Shown here piece after piece: positions 1 through 11,392 of a stretch of 64,000 nt of DNA. Below the pieces are notes generated by a model. The model was not told where the DNA came from, ran no database searches, and saw only the letters and a list, made by a program, of their open reading frames with translations. Position 1 is the stretch's first letter. Each line of letters starts with the position of its first letter. A program made the translations under genes and the position numbers. The stretch is from Myxocyprinus asiaticus (taxonomy: Eukaryota > Chordata > Actinopteri > Cypriniformes > Catostomidae): positions 10,240,001-10,304,000 of the forward strand of contig NC_059382.1 in assembly GCF_019703515.2 (NCBI RefSeq), read 5' to 3'.

Positions 1-633
1 TGGTTTTTCTCTAATCAGTGTGGGCTGGTCATTTCCCATATTAATTGCGGTTCTAGACCCCAGATTCCCACTGCACTGCACACCGTCATGACAGGCAGGT
101 TGGCAGAAATAATGAGCAGTCTGCTTCAGGGAGAAAGCAATTACCCACCCCAGATGAACCTGTGAATGGAGTCTCTGGAAAGCTGAAAAGGGCCTAGATA
201 TTTCTATGGAGTGCCTGCTATCGGACTGCCTGTCAGCTCTCCCAATTTACCTTGACTAGGTTCAGAGGCCTTCAGAGTGTATGTAGTAGAGCTAGTCGAC
301 CGGGACTGGCATTAATTTGATAAAAATCATGATAAAATGTGACTTCAGTTGTGATGGATCCACCATAAGCATTACCAAAACAGAGACAAAGTAAAAAAAA
401 TAAAATAAAAAAAAAATCACAGGTTTTTATTCAAGGAAACAAAATGAAACAAAACAAAACGAAACTAGACGAGACAAGAAAAGACAAGGCCAGACCAAAA
501 AACAAAACAAAACAAAACACTAAGCACACTTGTCCTGAAGCAAATAATGTACATTATTCAATATCAGTCTAGTGAAGCGTGTATCGAGTACGCAGCGCAA
601 TTTCCAATGAAGCCTCGTATCGGAGTGTGTATT
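1..633. other. intron/flank sequence, nothing recognised
   Basis: No exon or transposon seen. An A-rich stretch with AAAAC/AAAAT repeats lies at about 393-520. Confidence 0.6.
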
Positions 634-654
634 GTTCCCTATCTGTCACTCACT

Positions 655-820
655 CGACATTGTGTCGATGTAGTGACACTAGGGGTCACTCTTGGGAGCT
701 CGAGACACCACTGGTCTTTGATAAAAGGCCAATGAAAATTGGTGAGTGGTATTTGCATGCCACTCCCCCGGACATACGGGTATAAAAGGAGCTGGTATGC
801 AACCACTCATTCAGATTTTC
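655..820 (+). repeat. left inverted terminal repeat of DIRS copy 1
   Basis: This segment is the near-perfect reverse complement of 5442-5605. It includes the CACTCATTCAG end, the TATA box and GGCCAATGAAAATTGG. The right copy lacks about 9 bp around the CCCCTAG segment. Confidence 0.88.
781..789 (+). promoter_or_regulatory. TATA box in DIRS inverted repeat
   Basis: TATAAAAGG lies inside the left repeat and is kept in DIRS copies 2 (- strand, about 7935-7943) and 3 (about 20859). The inverted right repeat carries the same motif on the - strand at about 5475-5483. It probably directs transcription of the element; this is inferred from motif and position. Confidence 0.6.
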
Positions 821-956
821 TCTTCGGAGCCGAACGGTCATGCTCACTGAGCTGAATTCCCACGACTGTTCATTCACCTCTGCTGGTTCTGACGGCGTAT
901 TTCAACGGCTTCTCCCTCCTCTGCACTGCAGAGAATGCCCCTGGGAGCTTTGGCAG

Positions 957-1020
957 AAATAAAAGAGTATATTTCTCTAAAAGAGTATATTTCTCTAAAA
1001 GAGTATATATCTCTAAAAGA
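957..1020 (+). repeat. 18-bp tandem repeat in DIRS leader (3 units)
   Basis: Three units of AAAAGAGTATATTTCTCT stand in tandem just before the gag-like region. Copy 3 has about two units (21048-21085) and copy 2 a degenerate version (7728-7762), so the array belongs to the element. Confidence 0.85.
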
Positions 1021-1960
1021 GCCGCACACACGGAACGTCTTTTTAAAGACACGTCTTTTTAAAGATGCCTTTCCTTTGTGTGTTATTCCTGGTTGCACTC
1101 GTTATCTCTCGCCTTCTGACGGTCACGATCACTGTCTTTCGTGTCTGGGCACTGCTCTCGTGGAGACAGCGTTCGTGGATGGTCATGTACTCATTACGAG
1201 GACATGTCCATGGCAACGATGCTGACAGGGTCATGGGAGGCACATTTTTACTGCCCGGTCCCGATCTTTTCAGCTTCACCGCCCTCACTACCCTCAATGG
1301 TGCGGCGGCCAAGGGCTATTCGGCAATCCCCCAGTGGCCAAGGTGCTCACGGTGCACCTATGCCCACAGAGCGCCGCCACCTGGCATGGGTGCCCAAAGC
1401 CCCCGTCCAAGGCCTGTAGGTTTACGTCGTCTCTGATAGCCAAGGCCTACGGTGCCGCTGGACAAGCCGCCTCCTCCCTGCACACCATGGCTCTCCTGCA
1501 AGTCCGCCAAGGCGCTAAAGGAACTGCACGAGGGTAGTTCTGCCCCGGGATTGATGCAGGAACTGTGCTCCGAGCGACGGAGGTCACGGTGCGGTCTATT
1601 GGGCAGACGTTGTCCACATTAGTGGTCCAGGAGCGCCACCTTTGGCTCAACCTGGTCGAGATGGGTGAGGCTGTCAGGACACGGTTCCTTGCTGCCCCCA
1701 TATCCCAGGCTGGCCTATTCGGTGACACCGTCAAGGAATTTGCCCAGCATTTAATTGTGCTGCATGCCAAAGTGGCTTCAGTACTCAAGAGTTCAGCAAG
1801 AGCGGTTTCCTTGTTCCCTGGGTCACGTATCCGGTGTGCACGGCCGTCATCACGACCACCGTCCACCACTCTATTTGGCAGGTTTGGTGCTCCAGCAGCA
1901 GTCTCCTGCCCCTGAGTGCCCAGCTGTGGCACAAATCCACCCCCGATGTGACAGTCTCCA
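1021..1960 (+). pseudogene. DIRS copy 1 gag-like region (broken)
   Basis: The best-conserved part is a Cys/His-rich motif, YLSPSDGHDHCLSCLG, followed in the related copies by HCENM. Further on is a block ending LWLNLVEMGEAVRTRFLA. The reading frame shifts several times, so no complete protein remains. Assignment as gag rests on position ahead of RT and on similarity with copies 2 and 3. Confidence 0.6.
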
Positions 1961-2888
1961 TGGGTCACGAGGACAGGCCTCTTCCTCCCCCGTCCCAGGC
2001 TGTTCCGGGGGTGGTCACAAGGAGCCAGGTAAGTGCTTCGATGTCCCTAGACTCATCACGGCCACGACATGGTGTGGCACCTCAAGCTCCACCCCACCAG
2101 GTATGTCCGACATTGTCCCTTTGGTCCCCCTTGCGCGGAACTTGGACACATGGCTTGCGCTTTCCAAACCATCGCGATGGCTGGTCCAGACCGTCCGACT
2201 GGGGTACGCAATTCAGTTTGCCAGGTGTCTGCCCAGGTTCAGCGGTATCCACTTCACCTTGGTGAAGGACGAAAACACTGCTACCTTGCGCACGGAGATC
2301 GCTACCCTCCTACGGAAGGGTGCGATAGAACCTGTCCCTCCGGCCGAGATGAAGAAGGGGTTTTACAGCCCCTACTTCATCGTACCAAAAAAAGGCGGTG
2401 AGTTGCGGCCAATCTTGGACCTGCGAGTACTGAACCAGGCTTTACACAGACTTCCGTTCAAGATTCTGATGCAAAAACGCATTCTGGCGAGCGTCCGGCA
2501 TCAAGATTGGTTCGCGGCGGTAGACCTGAAGGACACGTACTTCCACATCTCAATTCTACCTCGACACAGACCCTTCCTGTGGTTTGCATTCGAGGGTCAG
2601 GCATATCAGTACAAGGTCCTCCCTTTCGGCCTGTCCTTGTCTCCTCGCGTCTTCACGAAAGTCGCAGAGGCAGCCCTTGCCCCGTTAAGGGAAGTGGGCA
2701 TTCACGTTCTCAACTATCTCAATGATTGGCTAATCCTAGTTCACTCTCGGGACATGCTGAGTGCACACAGGGACTTGGTGCTCTCACACCTCAGCCGACT
2801 AGGGCTTCGGGTCAACTGGGAAAAGAGCAAGCTCCTCCCGGTTCAGAGCATCTCTTTCCTCGGTTTGGAGTTGGATTCAGCCTCATGA
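1960..2888 (+). pseudogene. DIRS copy 1 reverse transcriptase
   Basis: An open frame runs from upstream (1755) to 2888. RT landmarks in order are GELRPILDLRVLN, the motif A aspartate in FAAVDLKDTYFHI, motif B LPFGLSLSPRVF, and motif C as YLNDWLIL. Motif C should be YLDD: the first catalytic Asp is Asn (codon 2721-2723), so the enzyme should be dead. The thumb part SFLGLELDS is followed by a stop, and the frame continues out of phase. RT copies the element RNA to DNA. Confidence 0.88.
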
Positions 2889-3072
2889 ACGAGCGTACAC
2901 AATCGGTGCTGGCCTGTTTGAAGGCGTTCAAATAGAAAACAGCGGTTCCACTGAAACTCTTTCAGAGGCTCCTGGGGCATATGGCATCCTCGGCGGTGGC
3001 CATATGAGACTGCTTCAGCACTGACTTCAGACTCGAGTCCCGAGATGGGCATGGTGCCGCGGGACACATCGC

Positions 3073-3371
3073 GTGGTCATCATGCCGGTCTGTCACCGTC
3101 TTTTCAGCCCTTGGACTGAGCTCTCGTTTCTACAGGCAGGTGTTCCCCTAGAACTGGTCTCCAGGCAGTCACGATGGACGCCTCCAAAATGGGCTGGGGC
3201 GCTGTTTGCAATGGGCATGCAGCTGCCGGCTTGTGGATGGGCCCGCGACTGCATTGGCACATCAACGGCCTCAAGTTGTTGGCAATTCTGCTCGCCCTGT
3301 GGAGGTTTTGGCCGTTGATCCAGGGCAAGCACGTGTTAGTTCAGACAGACAACACGGCAACGGTAGCATAA
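3073..3371 (+). pseudogene. DIRS copy 1 RNase H (stop-containing)
   Basis: DASKMGWGAV, LHWHINGLKLLAILLALWRF and VLVQTDNTATVA match the RNase H fold of DIRS pol (first Asp, HINxLELLA helix, TDNxT). A TAA interrupts after NTATVA where copy 3 continues YINRQGG. It would degrade the RNA strand of the hybrid. Confidence 0.8.
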
Positions 3372-3859
3372 GTCAACCACCAAGGCGGTCTGCACTCTCA
3401 TTTTATGTCACAACTCACCCGCCGTCTCCTCCTCTGGAATCAGCAGCACTTCAAGTCGCTGCAAGCCACTCACATCCCGGGCAACTTCAACACAACAGCG
3501 GATGCGCTGTCACGGCAGGTTACCCTCAGGGGAGAGTGGAGACTCCACCCTCAGGTGGTCCAGCTGATTTGGAGTCGATTTGGACAGGCACAGGTGCACC
3601 TGTTTGCCTCCCAAGAATCCTCCCACTGCCCGCTCTCGTACGCCCTGACGAGGCCCCCCTTGGCATAAATGCGCTGGCACACAGCTGGCCCCCTGGCCTG
3701 CACAAATATGCGTTTCCCCCAGTTAGCCTACTTGCACAGACCCTGTGCAAGGTCAGGGAGGACGAGGAGCAGGTCGTCCTGGTAGCACCCTACTGGCCCA
3801 CACAGATGTGGTTCTCAGACCTCACGCTCCTCGAGACAGCCACCCCCCCCCCCCCCCCG

Positions 3860-4369
3860 GCGAATTCCCCTGGATCTGCGGTGGTAAACACGATCACTCA
3901 GGCTAGGGCCCCCTCTACGAGGCGCCTGTATGCCTTTAAATGGCATCTGTTTGCTAAGTGGTGCTCTTCCCGATGGGAAGAACCCCAGAGATGCGCTGTC
4001 GGATCATTGCTTTCCTTCCTGCAGGAGAGGTTGGAAGGGAGGCTGTCCTCTTCCACCTTGAAGGTGTACGTTGCCGCCATAGCAGCACACCACGACACAG
4101 TCGATGGTAAGTCCTTAGGGAAGCACGACCTGATCATCAGGTTCCTAAGAGGCACCAGGAGGCTGAATCACTCCAGACCGCGCCTCGTTCCCTTATGGGA
4201 CCTCTCTGTAGTTCTTCAGGGTCTACAGAGAGCCCCCTTTGAGCCTTTGCAGTCAGCTGAACTTAAGGCACTCTCCTTGAAGACTGCCCTCCTGTCTGCG
4301 CTCACTTCCATCAAGAGGGTAGGAGACCTGCAAGCGACCTGCAAAGATCTGATCTACACAGGGGTGTAG
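3860..4369 (+). pseudogene. DIRS copy 1 tyrosine recombinase, N-terminal half only
   Basis: The SAM-like core-binding half is present (APSTRRLYAFKWHLFAKWCS, SSSTLKVYVAAIAAHHDTV, LKTALLSALTSIKRVGDLQA). It then jumps at about 4340 to a short tail. Compared with copy 3, roughly 400 bp carrying the HxxR block are deleted. A poly-C run at 3842-3858 precedes it. The enzyme would integrate circular cDNA. Confidence 0.8.
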
Positions 4370-5272
4370 TGGCTTCCTGGGCCCTGGCCAGGGGTGCCTC
4401 TCTAACAGACATTTGCAGAGCAGCAGGCTGTGCAACACCCAACACCTTTACAAGGTTCTACAACCTCCGGGTGGAGCCGGTTTCATCCCAGATAGTGGCA
4501 CACAATACAAGTGGATAAGCCCGGGATAGCCGGCTGGGTGTATCGCTTGCACATAGCGCCTTCCACCTCCTTTTGAGCTGAATACATGCGCCATTAATTC
4601 CCAGTAGTGTTCACAAACTTTGTTCCCTGGTTGACTTCCTCCGAGCCCTGTGGCAGTCGAGTTTTCGGAGAGATTTGCTGCCAGCCCAGTACACATGCTA
4701 ACTAAGAGTCCTGTTCTTGGGTAGGTGCTCCGCATGTGGCGGTTCCCTGTAAGGTTAACCCCATGAGAAATATATCTTCTGCTAATTCGTTTCCCTGTTG
4801 GCAAACTGCATCTTCCTTGGGAAGAGCCCCTCTGCCCCAGTCTCCATGTTTGTAGTAACTCCTCCCCCGTTGGGTAGGACCTACCTTGAAGACTCCACAT
4901 GGTCGGAAAGACCATGTGATGTATTTTTCCACTTAAATATCCCCCCTCTCTTTGGGCGAGGTGTGGTCTCCGTGGTGTCCTCCCCTTGGGAGGGACACCC
5001 CCCGACTAGACCTGGCGGCCCAGTTGTATAATCCCCCTTCTTTTTTAGGGACTGGAAAAAGAGAAAGGGAAAAGAGGCCACGACTGGGTTAGCCTGTCTC
5101 TATCTTTTGGGTAGTCGACTTGTCCCCATAGGGCTGTTCGACACTCATAACCATGTTGGGGGAGGTTACGTGTCGACCTGGTGTGCTGGCTATGAGGCAC
5201 ACAGTGGTCTGCCCACCACACACCGCCAGTTCACGTAACACAGTTCAGCCAGATGTGGCGTTTCGTATAGGG

Positions 5273-5382
5273 ACCCCTAGTGTCACTACATCGACACAAT
5301 GTCGAGTGAGTGACAGATAGGGAATGTCATGGTTACTTGCGTAACCTCCGTTCCCTGATGGAGGGAACGAGACATTGTGTCC
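5273..5382. repeat. internal complementary region (ICR) of DIRS copy 1
   Basis: The first half complements the extreme left edge of the element (CGACACAATGTCGAGTGAGT ... AGGGAA). The second half complements the extreme right edge (GTCATGGTTAC ... GGGAACGAGAC). An ICR joining complements of both ends is the DIRS signature, used as template to close the circular cDNA. Confidence 0.85.
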
Positions 5383-5441
5383 CTCCTGCCACAACGCTGA
5401 ACTACCCGCTGAAATGGCCGGACCTTGTCTCGGCTCCTCAG

Positions 5442-5605
5442 CATAAAACCTGAATGAGTGGTTGCATACCAGCTCCTTTTATACCCGTATGTCCGGGGGA
5501 GTGGCATGCAAATACCACTCGCCAATTTTCATTGGCCTTTTATCAAAGACCAGAGGTGTCTCGGGCTCCCAAGAGTGTCACTACATCAACACAACGTCTC
5601 GTTCC
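5442..5605 (-). repeat. right inverted terminal repeat of DIRS copy 1
   Basis: Reverse complement of the left repeat at 655-820. The outermost right edge (5606-5646) carries a small hairpin (GTTCCCTccatcAGGGAAC) absent from the left edge. Confidence 0.88.
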
Positions 5606-5646
5606 CTCCATCAGGGAACGGAGGTTATGCAAGTAACCATGACGTT

Positions 5647-6764
5647 TTCAGAGAATCACGTGATCAATGAAAAATTAAGCCTCACTTTCTGTCCAGTCAC
5701 ATGTGCGCTTCACTTTGCGTGTCAGAATGTTCTAATCCAGACCTCTACTCTACGGGTTTGTGGAAATTTAAGTCCATTTACAAACTTCTTTCATATTAAA
5801 TTATCATATATCCTGTCATACAAATAGTATTAAAAACACAAAATAATGGAAGCACCATTTACTTCCTCAGACAACTCTGTTAGCCATATTTATGTACATT
5901 ATTATTATCACATCATATTGACTTATATTGGATTTTTTTTTTTTGCCATACATGAATTATATTATCAGAAGGTAAAAATCAGCACACGTAGCATTGTTAG
6001 GCTTAGCATTGTTTGTGCATAATGGTTTCAAACTTCATCAGGCGCTTCATACAACGGAGCTGCTCCCCTAGGTTTATGGTGGCTTTAAATGTGACCAACC
6101 ACCAGATGGCACTGTTTTCGACACTTCGGAACAATCAGAGAAAAGCTTCAGAGCTTCATGAGGCTACATTTCCTCATTCCTTCTATGTGGCCATATCTGC
6201 TCCCAGAGTTAGTCTGAATTAGTCAGTTCAGCCTACCCCCTTGGGACACAATAAATCAGTTCAATTTCCTGATGTCACCCCTGTGCTACTAGACCTCCAT
6301 CTTGTAATGGTCCCCCACAGTAGGTAAAAACAATTAATTCAAACTTTTTGATTTTAGCCCATTTATAAGTAAGGTCAGGATCCTTAGCACATGCACTGAC
6401 TTCATATTGTGGCAATAGAAGTTTTAAAACCAATCCACTAATTTTGTATCATCCTTTATTTGTTGGTGTATATGCAATTCCAAATCTGTTAAAAATGGCA
6501 GCCATTTGTGGCAGTTACATTAATGATAAAAACAGCAGTTCCTGTAGTGAACATCCACACACCTTCACCTCTCTTCTCTCTACACATTTCATTCTCAAAC
6601 CATTAGTTATTTGGAATAACATTTGGAATTGTTTTTACTGTATGTAATTGGTAGTACACACCGTGGGGACCACATTGAAAAACTGGGATTCAAAATCTTA
6701 AGCATACTTACAAATGCATTTTTAGATTTTGAAAAATACAACGCAAAGAACCACAATGACAAAA
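5647..6764. other. intron sequence, no feature recognised
   Basis: AT-rich single-copy-looking DNA with no exon, palindrome or coding similarity that I can support. Confidence 0.5.
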
Positions 6765-8096
6765 TGAAGGGTGGCGACCTCCGCCCGAAGGACCGAGGCA
6801 TCCTCGCCTCACACCATGGTGGAGAGGACGCCACTGAACCTGGGCGGTCATCTGGCGAACTGGATCGCGTAGCTGAGCTGGATCGTCCTGATGAGCCATC
6901 ACGACTCTACCTGGGGAAGTACGACGTATCACTTAGCCGCTCCGTCGTCAAAGGTAGTTAAGGTGGACGAGCCGACGAAGCGTGTACAGGCAGAGAATTA
7001 TGCCTTCCACGACTTTGTGAACTCCTCGTGCACTTCCGGGAAGAAGGGCACCAGGGCGGAGCGCGGCCGTGAGTCGCGTTCCGAACCCAGAAATCAATCA
7101 TCCAGCTGCAAACGCTCAGGGCAGGGCGGAGGGTTCCACTCAAGCCCAATGTTCGTGGCCGCCCGGGCAAGAACGGCTGCCAACTCAGCATCCACCTCAT
7201 CCTGAGCTCTACTGCCCAAGAGCGGGAGCTCAGAAGATTCGTCCGCTTCCGAAAGCAGAAGCCCACCCTCTGATGCTGCTACCAATAACTCATCCTTGTC
7301 GTGAGCCCCGAACGAGATATTAAATCTGCCCTGAGGCGGATTGCCTACCTCGCTCGTGAACTCTACCGGGCAGAACAAGCGTGCTGGGGGATGGGAGGTC
7401 TGCAGGGACTGAGCCGACGGAAACGCTTCCGTATCCACATCCAGATCACCCGTGGTGCTCGCCGACGCAGCCTCCTGAGTCTCAACCCAGGATGGACCGG
7501 GTCAGGAAGCAACCGCGGTGGCTCTCTGCTTCATGAAGAAGGAAGAGAGCCGCAATGCAACGTTATCATGGGCATGTTCTCACAGTGAGATCCACAAAAG
7601 TGCTGGCGACACAAGCATTCGAGACAGATTTCGTGGCCATCCGGTGGGGAGAGATAACAGTCACACCCAGTAGCACAAAGGCGAAAGAATATCTTTAAAA
7701 AATGCCAATTGTTTGTGCGAGCTCTTTTAGAGAAAATATACTCTTTTAAAATATACTCTTTTAACACCTGTGGACTCAGCCGCCGAAGCACCCAGGGGAA
7801 ACACAACACTCAACCGTGCGAGGGTGATCACTGAAATGCGCCGTAATTCCAGCAGCGATAGCAAGGTGACGGGACGAACATACACATGCGCTCGGCTCCG
7901 AAGAACAAGTCTGAATGAGTGGTGCACGCCATCTCCTTTTATACCCGTATGTCCGGGGCGGAGAGTGGCATGCAAATTCCACTCGGCAATTTTTATTGGC
8001 CTTTTCTGAATAAAGCAATGGTGATTGGAGCTCTCAAGAGCGAACTGTTAGTGTCACTACATCGACACAACGTCGAGTGAGTGACAGAGAGGGAAC
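6765..8096 (-). mobile_element. DIRS-type retroelement, copy 2 (truncated, reverse orientation)
   Basis: The right side (7900-8096) is the reverse complement of the DIRS left end, with inverted repeat, TATA box and edge GAGTGAGTGACAG. Reading leftwards on the - strand come the AAAAGAGTATATTT leader and the gag-like region with YLSPPDGHEICLECL and SHCENMPM (about 7530-7700). Further gag-like coding (7094-7438) follows, ending near 6765. RT, RNase H, recombinase, ICR and right end are missing. More diverged than copies 1 and 3. Confidence 0.8.
7094..7809 (-). pseudogene. gag-like remnant of DIRS copy 2
   Basis: Two open segments (7531-7809 and 7094-7438) carry the Cys/His motif YLSPPDGHEICLECL...HCENM and a downstream Ser/Glu-rich stretch (LLLSEADESSELPLLGSRAQ). 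A frameshift separates them. Function is unknown beyond a likely structural role. Confidence 0.55.
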
Positions 8097-10707
8097 CAAA
8101 TATACATACATTTTTATTTTATTTTTCAACTTTTCACCCATTTATTTATACTGATATTACAACTTGTAGTGAAAGATAATCCATTAAACTTAGAAAATGT
8201 AAAATAGAAGCATCATGAGTGCTCTCAGAGTTTTGGCCCCAATATATGTCTTTAGTGACTGCTGCTTCCTGCCCTGAACAACCACTGACATCATTTGGCC
8301 TGTTGACGTGTTTGCTCCCTTGACTGAGGCCTTATAGTCTTTTAAGCCTTTTAGCAGAGTACCTGCCCGTACATGCAGAAGGTCGCAGGAGGCTGTAAAC
8401 TCCCACTGTCTCTTGTGATTTATGTAACTGATCTAAGGATGACCTGATTACTCTTGTGACTCACCAGTAATGGCAGTCTGTGCTGCCTCCCATACACTGG
8501 CCCCCAATCAGACTCCTTCACTTGAAGTCTGGCTTGATGGAATGAGCAGATCTGATCTCAGATCATCAGCTCGGGGCAAGTTACAACTTCACAGCAGTGA
8601 TGACATCAGGTGGTCATGTAACAATAAAGTGTTCTGTGCTCAAGTCACGTATGTTACAAGAAGAGGTTGTGGGTGGTTAGTTTTGCCTAATGAATGCTAG
8701 TTGTTTTTAAAAGGAGACATTGCTTTGTATTTTGTGTATATTATATTATGAGGAATTTTTTTAATGAGATTATAATTTATTTGCTTCAACTATATTCCCA
8801 CATTTTGGAATTAGATTTAAGAATAGGATGTGAATGTTGCATTTCATATTCAATCGTACATGAATCTGTAGTGTGAATTAGGGTAATTGGGGACACCTAC
8901 TGTAAGTTCCGTTGACTACATTTCTTGCTCAATCACAATCAAATCTGTTAGCATTACCATATTCTATCTGGATTGTTATATAAGGTATTATTTATTGGGC
9001 TGAAAGTGTCAAAAGTGCAATAAACCCACTTGTAAGTGGAACTCTCTCTGCTAAATAATGTATACACATTATGTCAAATAAGCCTCTGTCTTATGGATGA
9101 TGTAAATCAAGTGTGTATTGGGGAAAAAACACTGATGTTAGGAATGTCTCTTGCAACAGTGTGGTTATTTTTCTGTTGCTCTTTCACTGTTGTCATGGAA
9201 GACAAATGCTCTGTTGCTATTGGGAAATGTTACAATGAGTTAACGTATGAGCATTACATCAACACTTTCTGCCAGAAGTGTATCAGACATTACACCAGCA
9301 TTCTGTCAGATGTATTTTCTCAGATGCTGCATTTTCACCTTCCTGTGGAAACCATCATCCATAAACATGTTATGGAATTTATTTTCCAGTCAGTCTAATA
9401 GATTTTGAGATTTTTAATGAAAAAACATATTTTTGTTCTTTGACATATAAATGTGTGTAGCAAAATGACCCACCCACCAACCAAAAGATAACATTTACAC
9501 ATTGTTTAGTATGCAAATGGCCATAATACTTTTTTGTTCCATGTGATATTTCATCCCTTTTCTTCTGTTTGAAAGTGATAAGAAACATTAAAGATGTTAT
9601 TAGCAACAGTTTGGTGTTTTGCATTTTAATTTTGCAATTACAGTACAGCATTTTATTTGCTTACAGATTGTGAAAGAAACACTATAAATGTATGGGGGAA
9701 AAAACCCAAACAGTTTTATTGCCTTTGTGGCAGTATCTGCAAGGTAATAATGCATTTAACAACAAGATGTTAATTAGAAGCACTCTCCTTCATCTTTAAA
9801 TAGACACTAGTACTCAGTTAGTGCATGAATTATTAAATATGTATATGAAGGTTCAGGTTCATTATGAATGCAGCAGATGTCTGTCTTTGCTACTGAAGTC
9901 TGTCATATTCTTATATGTTGCAGTGCAAGAGGCTTAATGATTTATGATAGCCTAATATAATTTTATTAGTTCACATAATTTGTTGTGTGTGTAGCCATTT
10001 TCGGTATAGCAAAATGCCATGCTACTCTTACTACGTCTGCAGTATGCATTCTGAATAGTGTGCACAGTAGGCAAATGTCCTGCATGCATATAATACCCGC
10101 ACACTTCATGGAATAAAATAAGTATTCCACAATGCAGTGTGCTCAACTTGGAACTTCTGCCTCCTTTTTAACTCGTTATTTGACTGGACTACGAATATTT
10201 TGGATAGTTTTACACAAAGTTGTATTAATAATGCAAGTAGCCTTTTTTTTTTTTTTTTCTTCCTAAAAATGAAAACTGGATACAACTCTTTAAATTAAAA
10301 TGCAGCATAATGCGGTCATGTGACAACAATATACATAGCAGACCATTGTTTAAATCGTTGCAAAATGTATTGTTTCCCAGACTATTTTATAAAAAGTAGT
10401 AGGTAGCATACAGTGTATACTGCACAGTTTGTACTGTTTTATGTAATCTGCTATTATTCCATTCTGGAAATAGCTCATGTCTTTGTGTAGATCTGTGGTG
10501 AAAAGATAGTGCTCTCTTCAGCATTCTTACTGAACAAAACAGCATTTATTACCATTTCTGAAAATAAATGCTTATAGTGTATAGATCTGATATGTTTACA
10601 TGACAGACTTTAAACATGAATGTTTTTTCTTTGTTTTTTGTTTTTTTGTTTTTTGTTTTTTTTCTGCAAGCATTGTCAAGCACATTATATTCACATTTCT
10701 AAAAAAA
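8097..10707. other. intron sequence, no feature recognised
   Basis: About 2.6 kb of AT-rich DNA. A 120-codon open frame at 9036-9398 has no recognisable domain and looks accidental. Poly-T runs lie at 10240-10258 and 10620-10663. Confidence 0.5.
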
Positions 10708-11392
10708 TAAAGGAATGGTTCACCCCCCAAATGTTTTTTTTTTTTTTAATTGTCTCATCATTTACTTACCCTCTTGCCATCCCAGATGTGTTTGGCTTTC
10801 TTTCTTCTGCTGAACACAAATTAAGATTTTTAAAATAATATCTCAGCTCTGTAGGTGCATACAATGCAAGTGAATGGTGGCCAGAACTTTGTTCAATAGT
10901 TCAAGAGCTTTGATTGGTGAGGGTGAAAAATAGATCCATTTTTAAGTCCTTTTTTACTATAAGTCTCCATCTTTAACCAGCCTGACCAGTAGGTGGTGAT
11001 TTGCAAAAGGATTTGAATCCCCAAAATACAAAAGAAGAAGAATGTGGAAGTAAAAGGGAAAATGGAGATTTATTGTAAAAAAATAAAAAATAAAAATAAA
11101 AAAAAGACTCAAATATTGATCTTTTTTACACCCACACCCAAATCGCTTCTGAATACATACATTTAACCACTGGAGTTGTATGGATTACTTTTATGCTGCC
11201 TTATGTACTCTTTGGAACTTAAAAGTTCTGTCCACAATTCACTTGTATTGTATGGATCTACAGAGCTAAGATATTCATCAAAAAATTGCTGTTTGTGTTC
11301 TGCAGAATAAAAAAAGTCATACACATCTGGGACGGAATGAGGGTGAGTAAATGATGGGAGAATTTTAATTTTGGGGGGAACTATGCCTTTAA
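10708..11392. mobile_element. TTAA palindromic MITE, copy 1
   Basis: Begins TAAAGGAATGGTTCACC and ends GGGGAACTATGCCTTTAA. The long inverted arms include CATCCCAGATGTGT and its complement. It is a member of a family with at least seven other copies here. TTAA ends fit Kolobok or piggyBac-type targets, but I cannot assign the superfamily. Confidence 0.75.

Larger units (their letters stand above)
634..5646 (+). mobile_element. DIRS-type tyrosine-recombinase retrotransposon, copy 1 (nearly full length, defective)
   Basis: The order is left inverted repeat, leader, gag-like region, reverse transcriptase, RNase H, tyrosine recombinase (partial), internal complementary region (ICR) and right inverted repeat. 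This layout, with no LTRs and no DDE integrase, defines DIRS elements, which are common in teleosts. The outermost bases are GTT on both sides. Damage includes a mutated RT active site, a stop or frameshift after RT, a stop in RNase H, and a deletion removing the recombinase catalytic half. It lies in the nbea intron, sense to the gene. Confidence 0.88.

Noticed and set aside
9036..9398. 120-codon open frame in intron
   Set aside because: No domain, no splice support, AT-rich Cys/Phe-heavy composition typical of chance.
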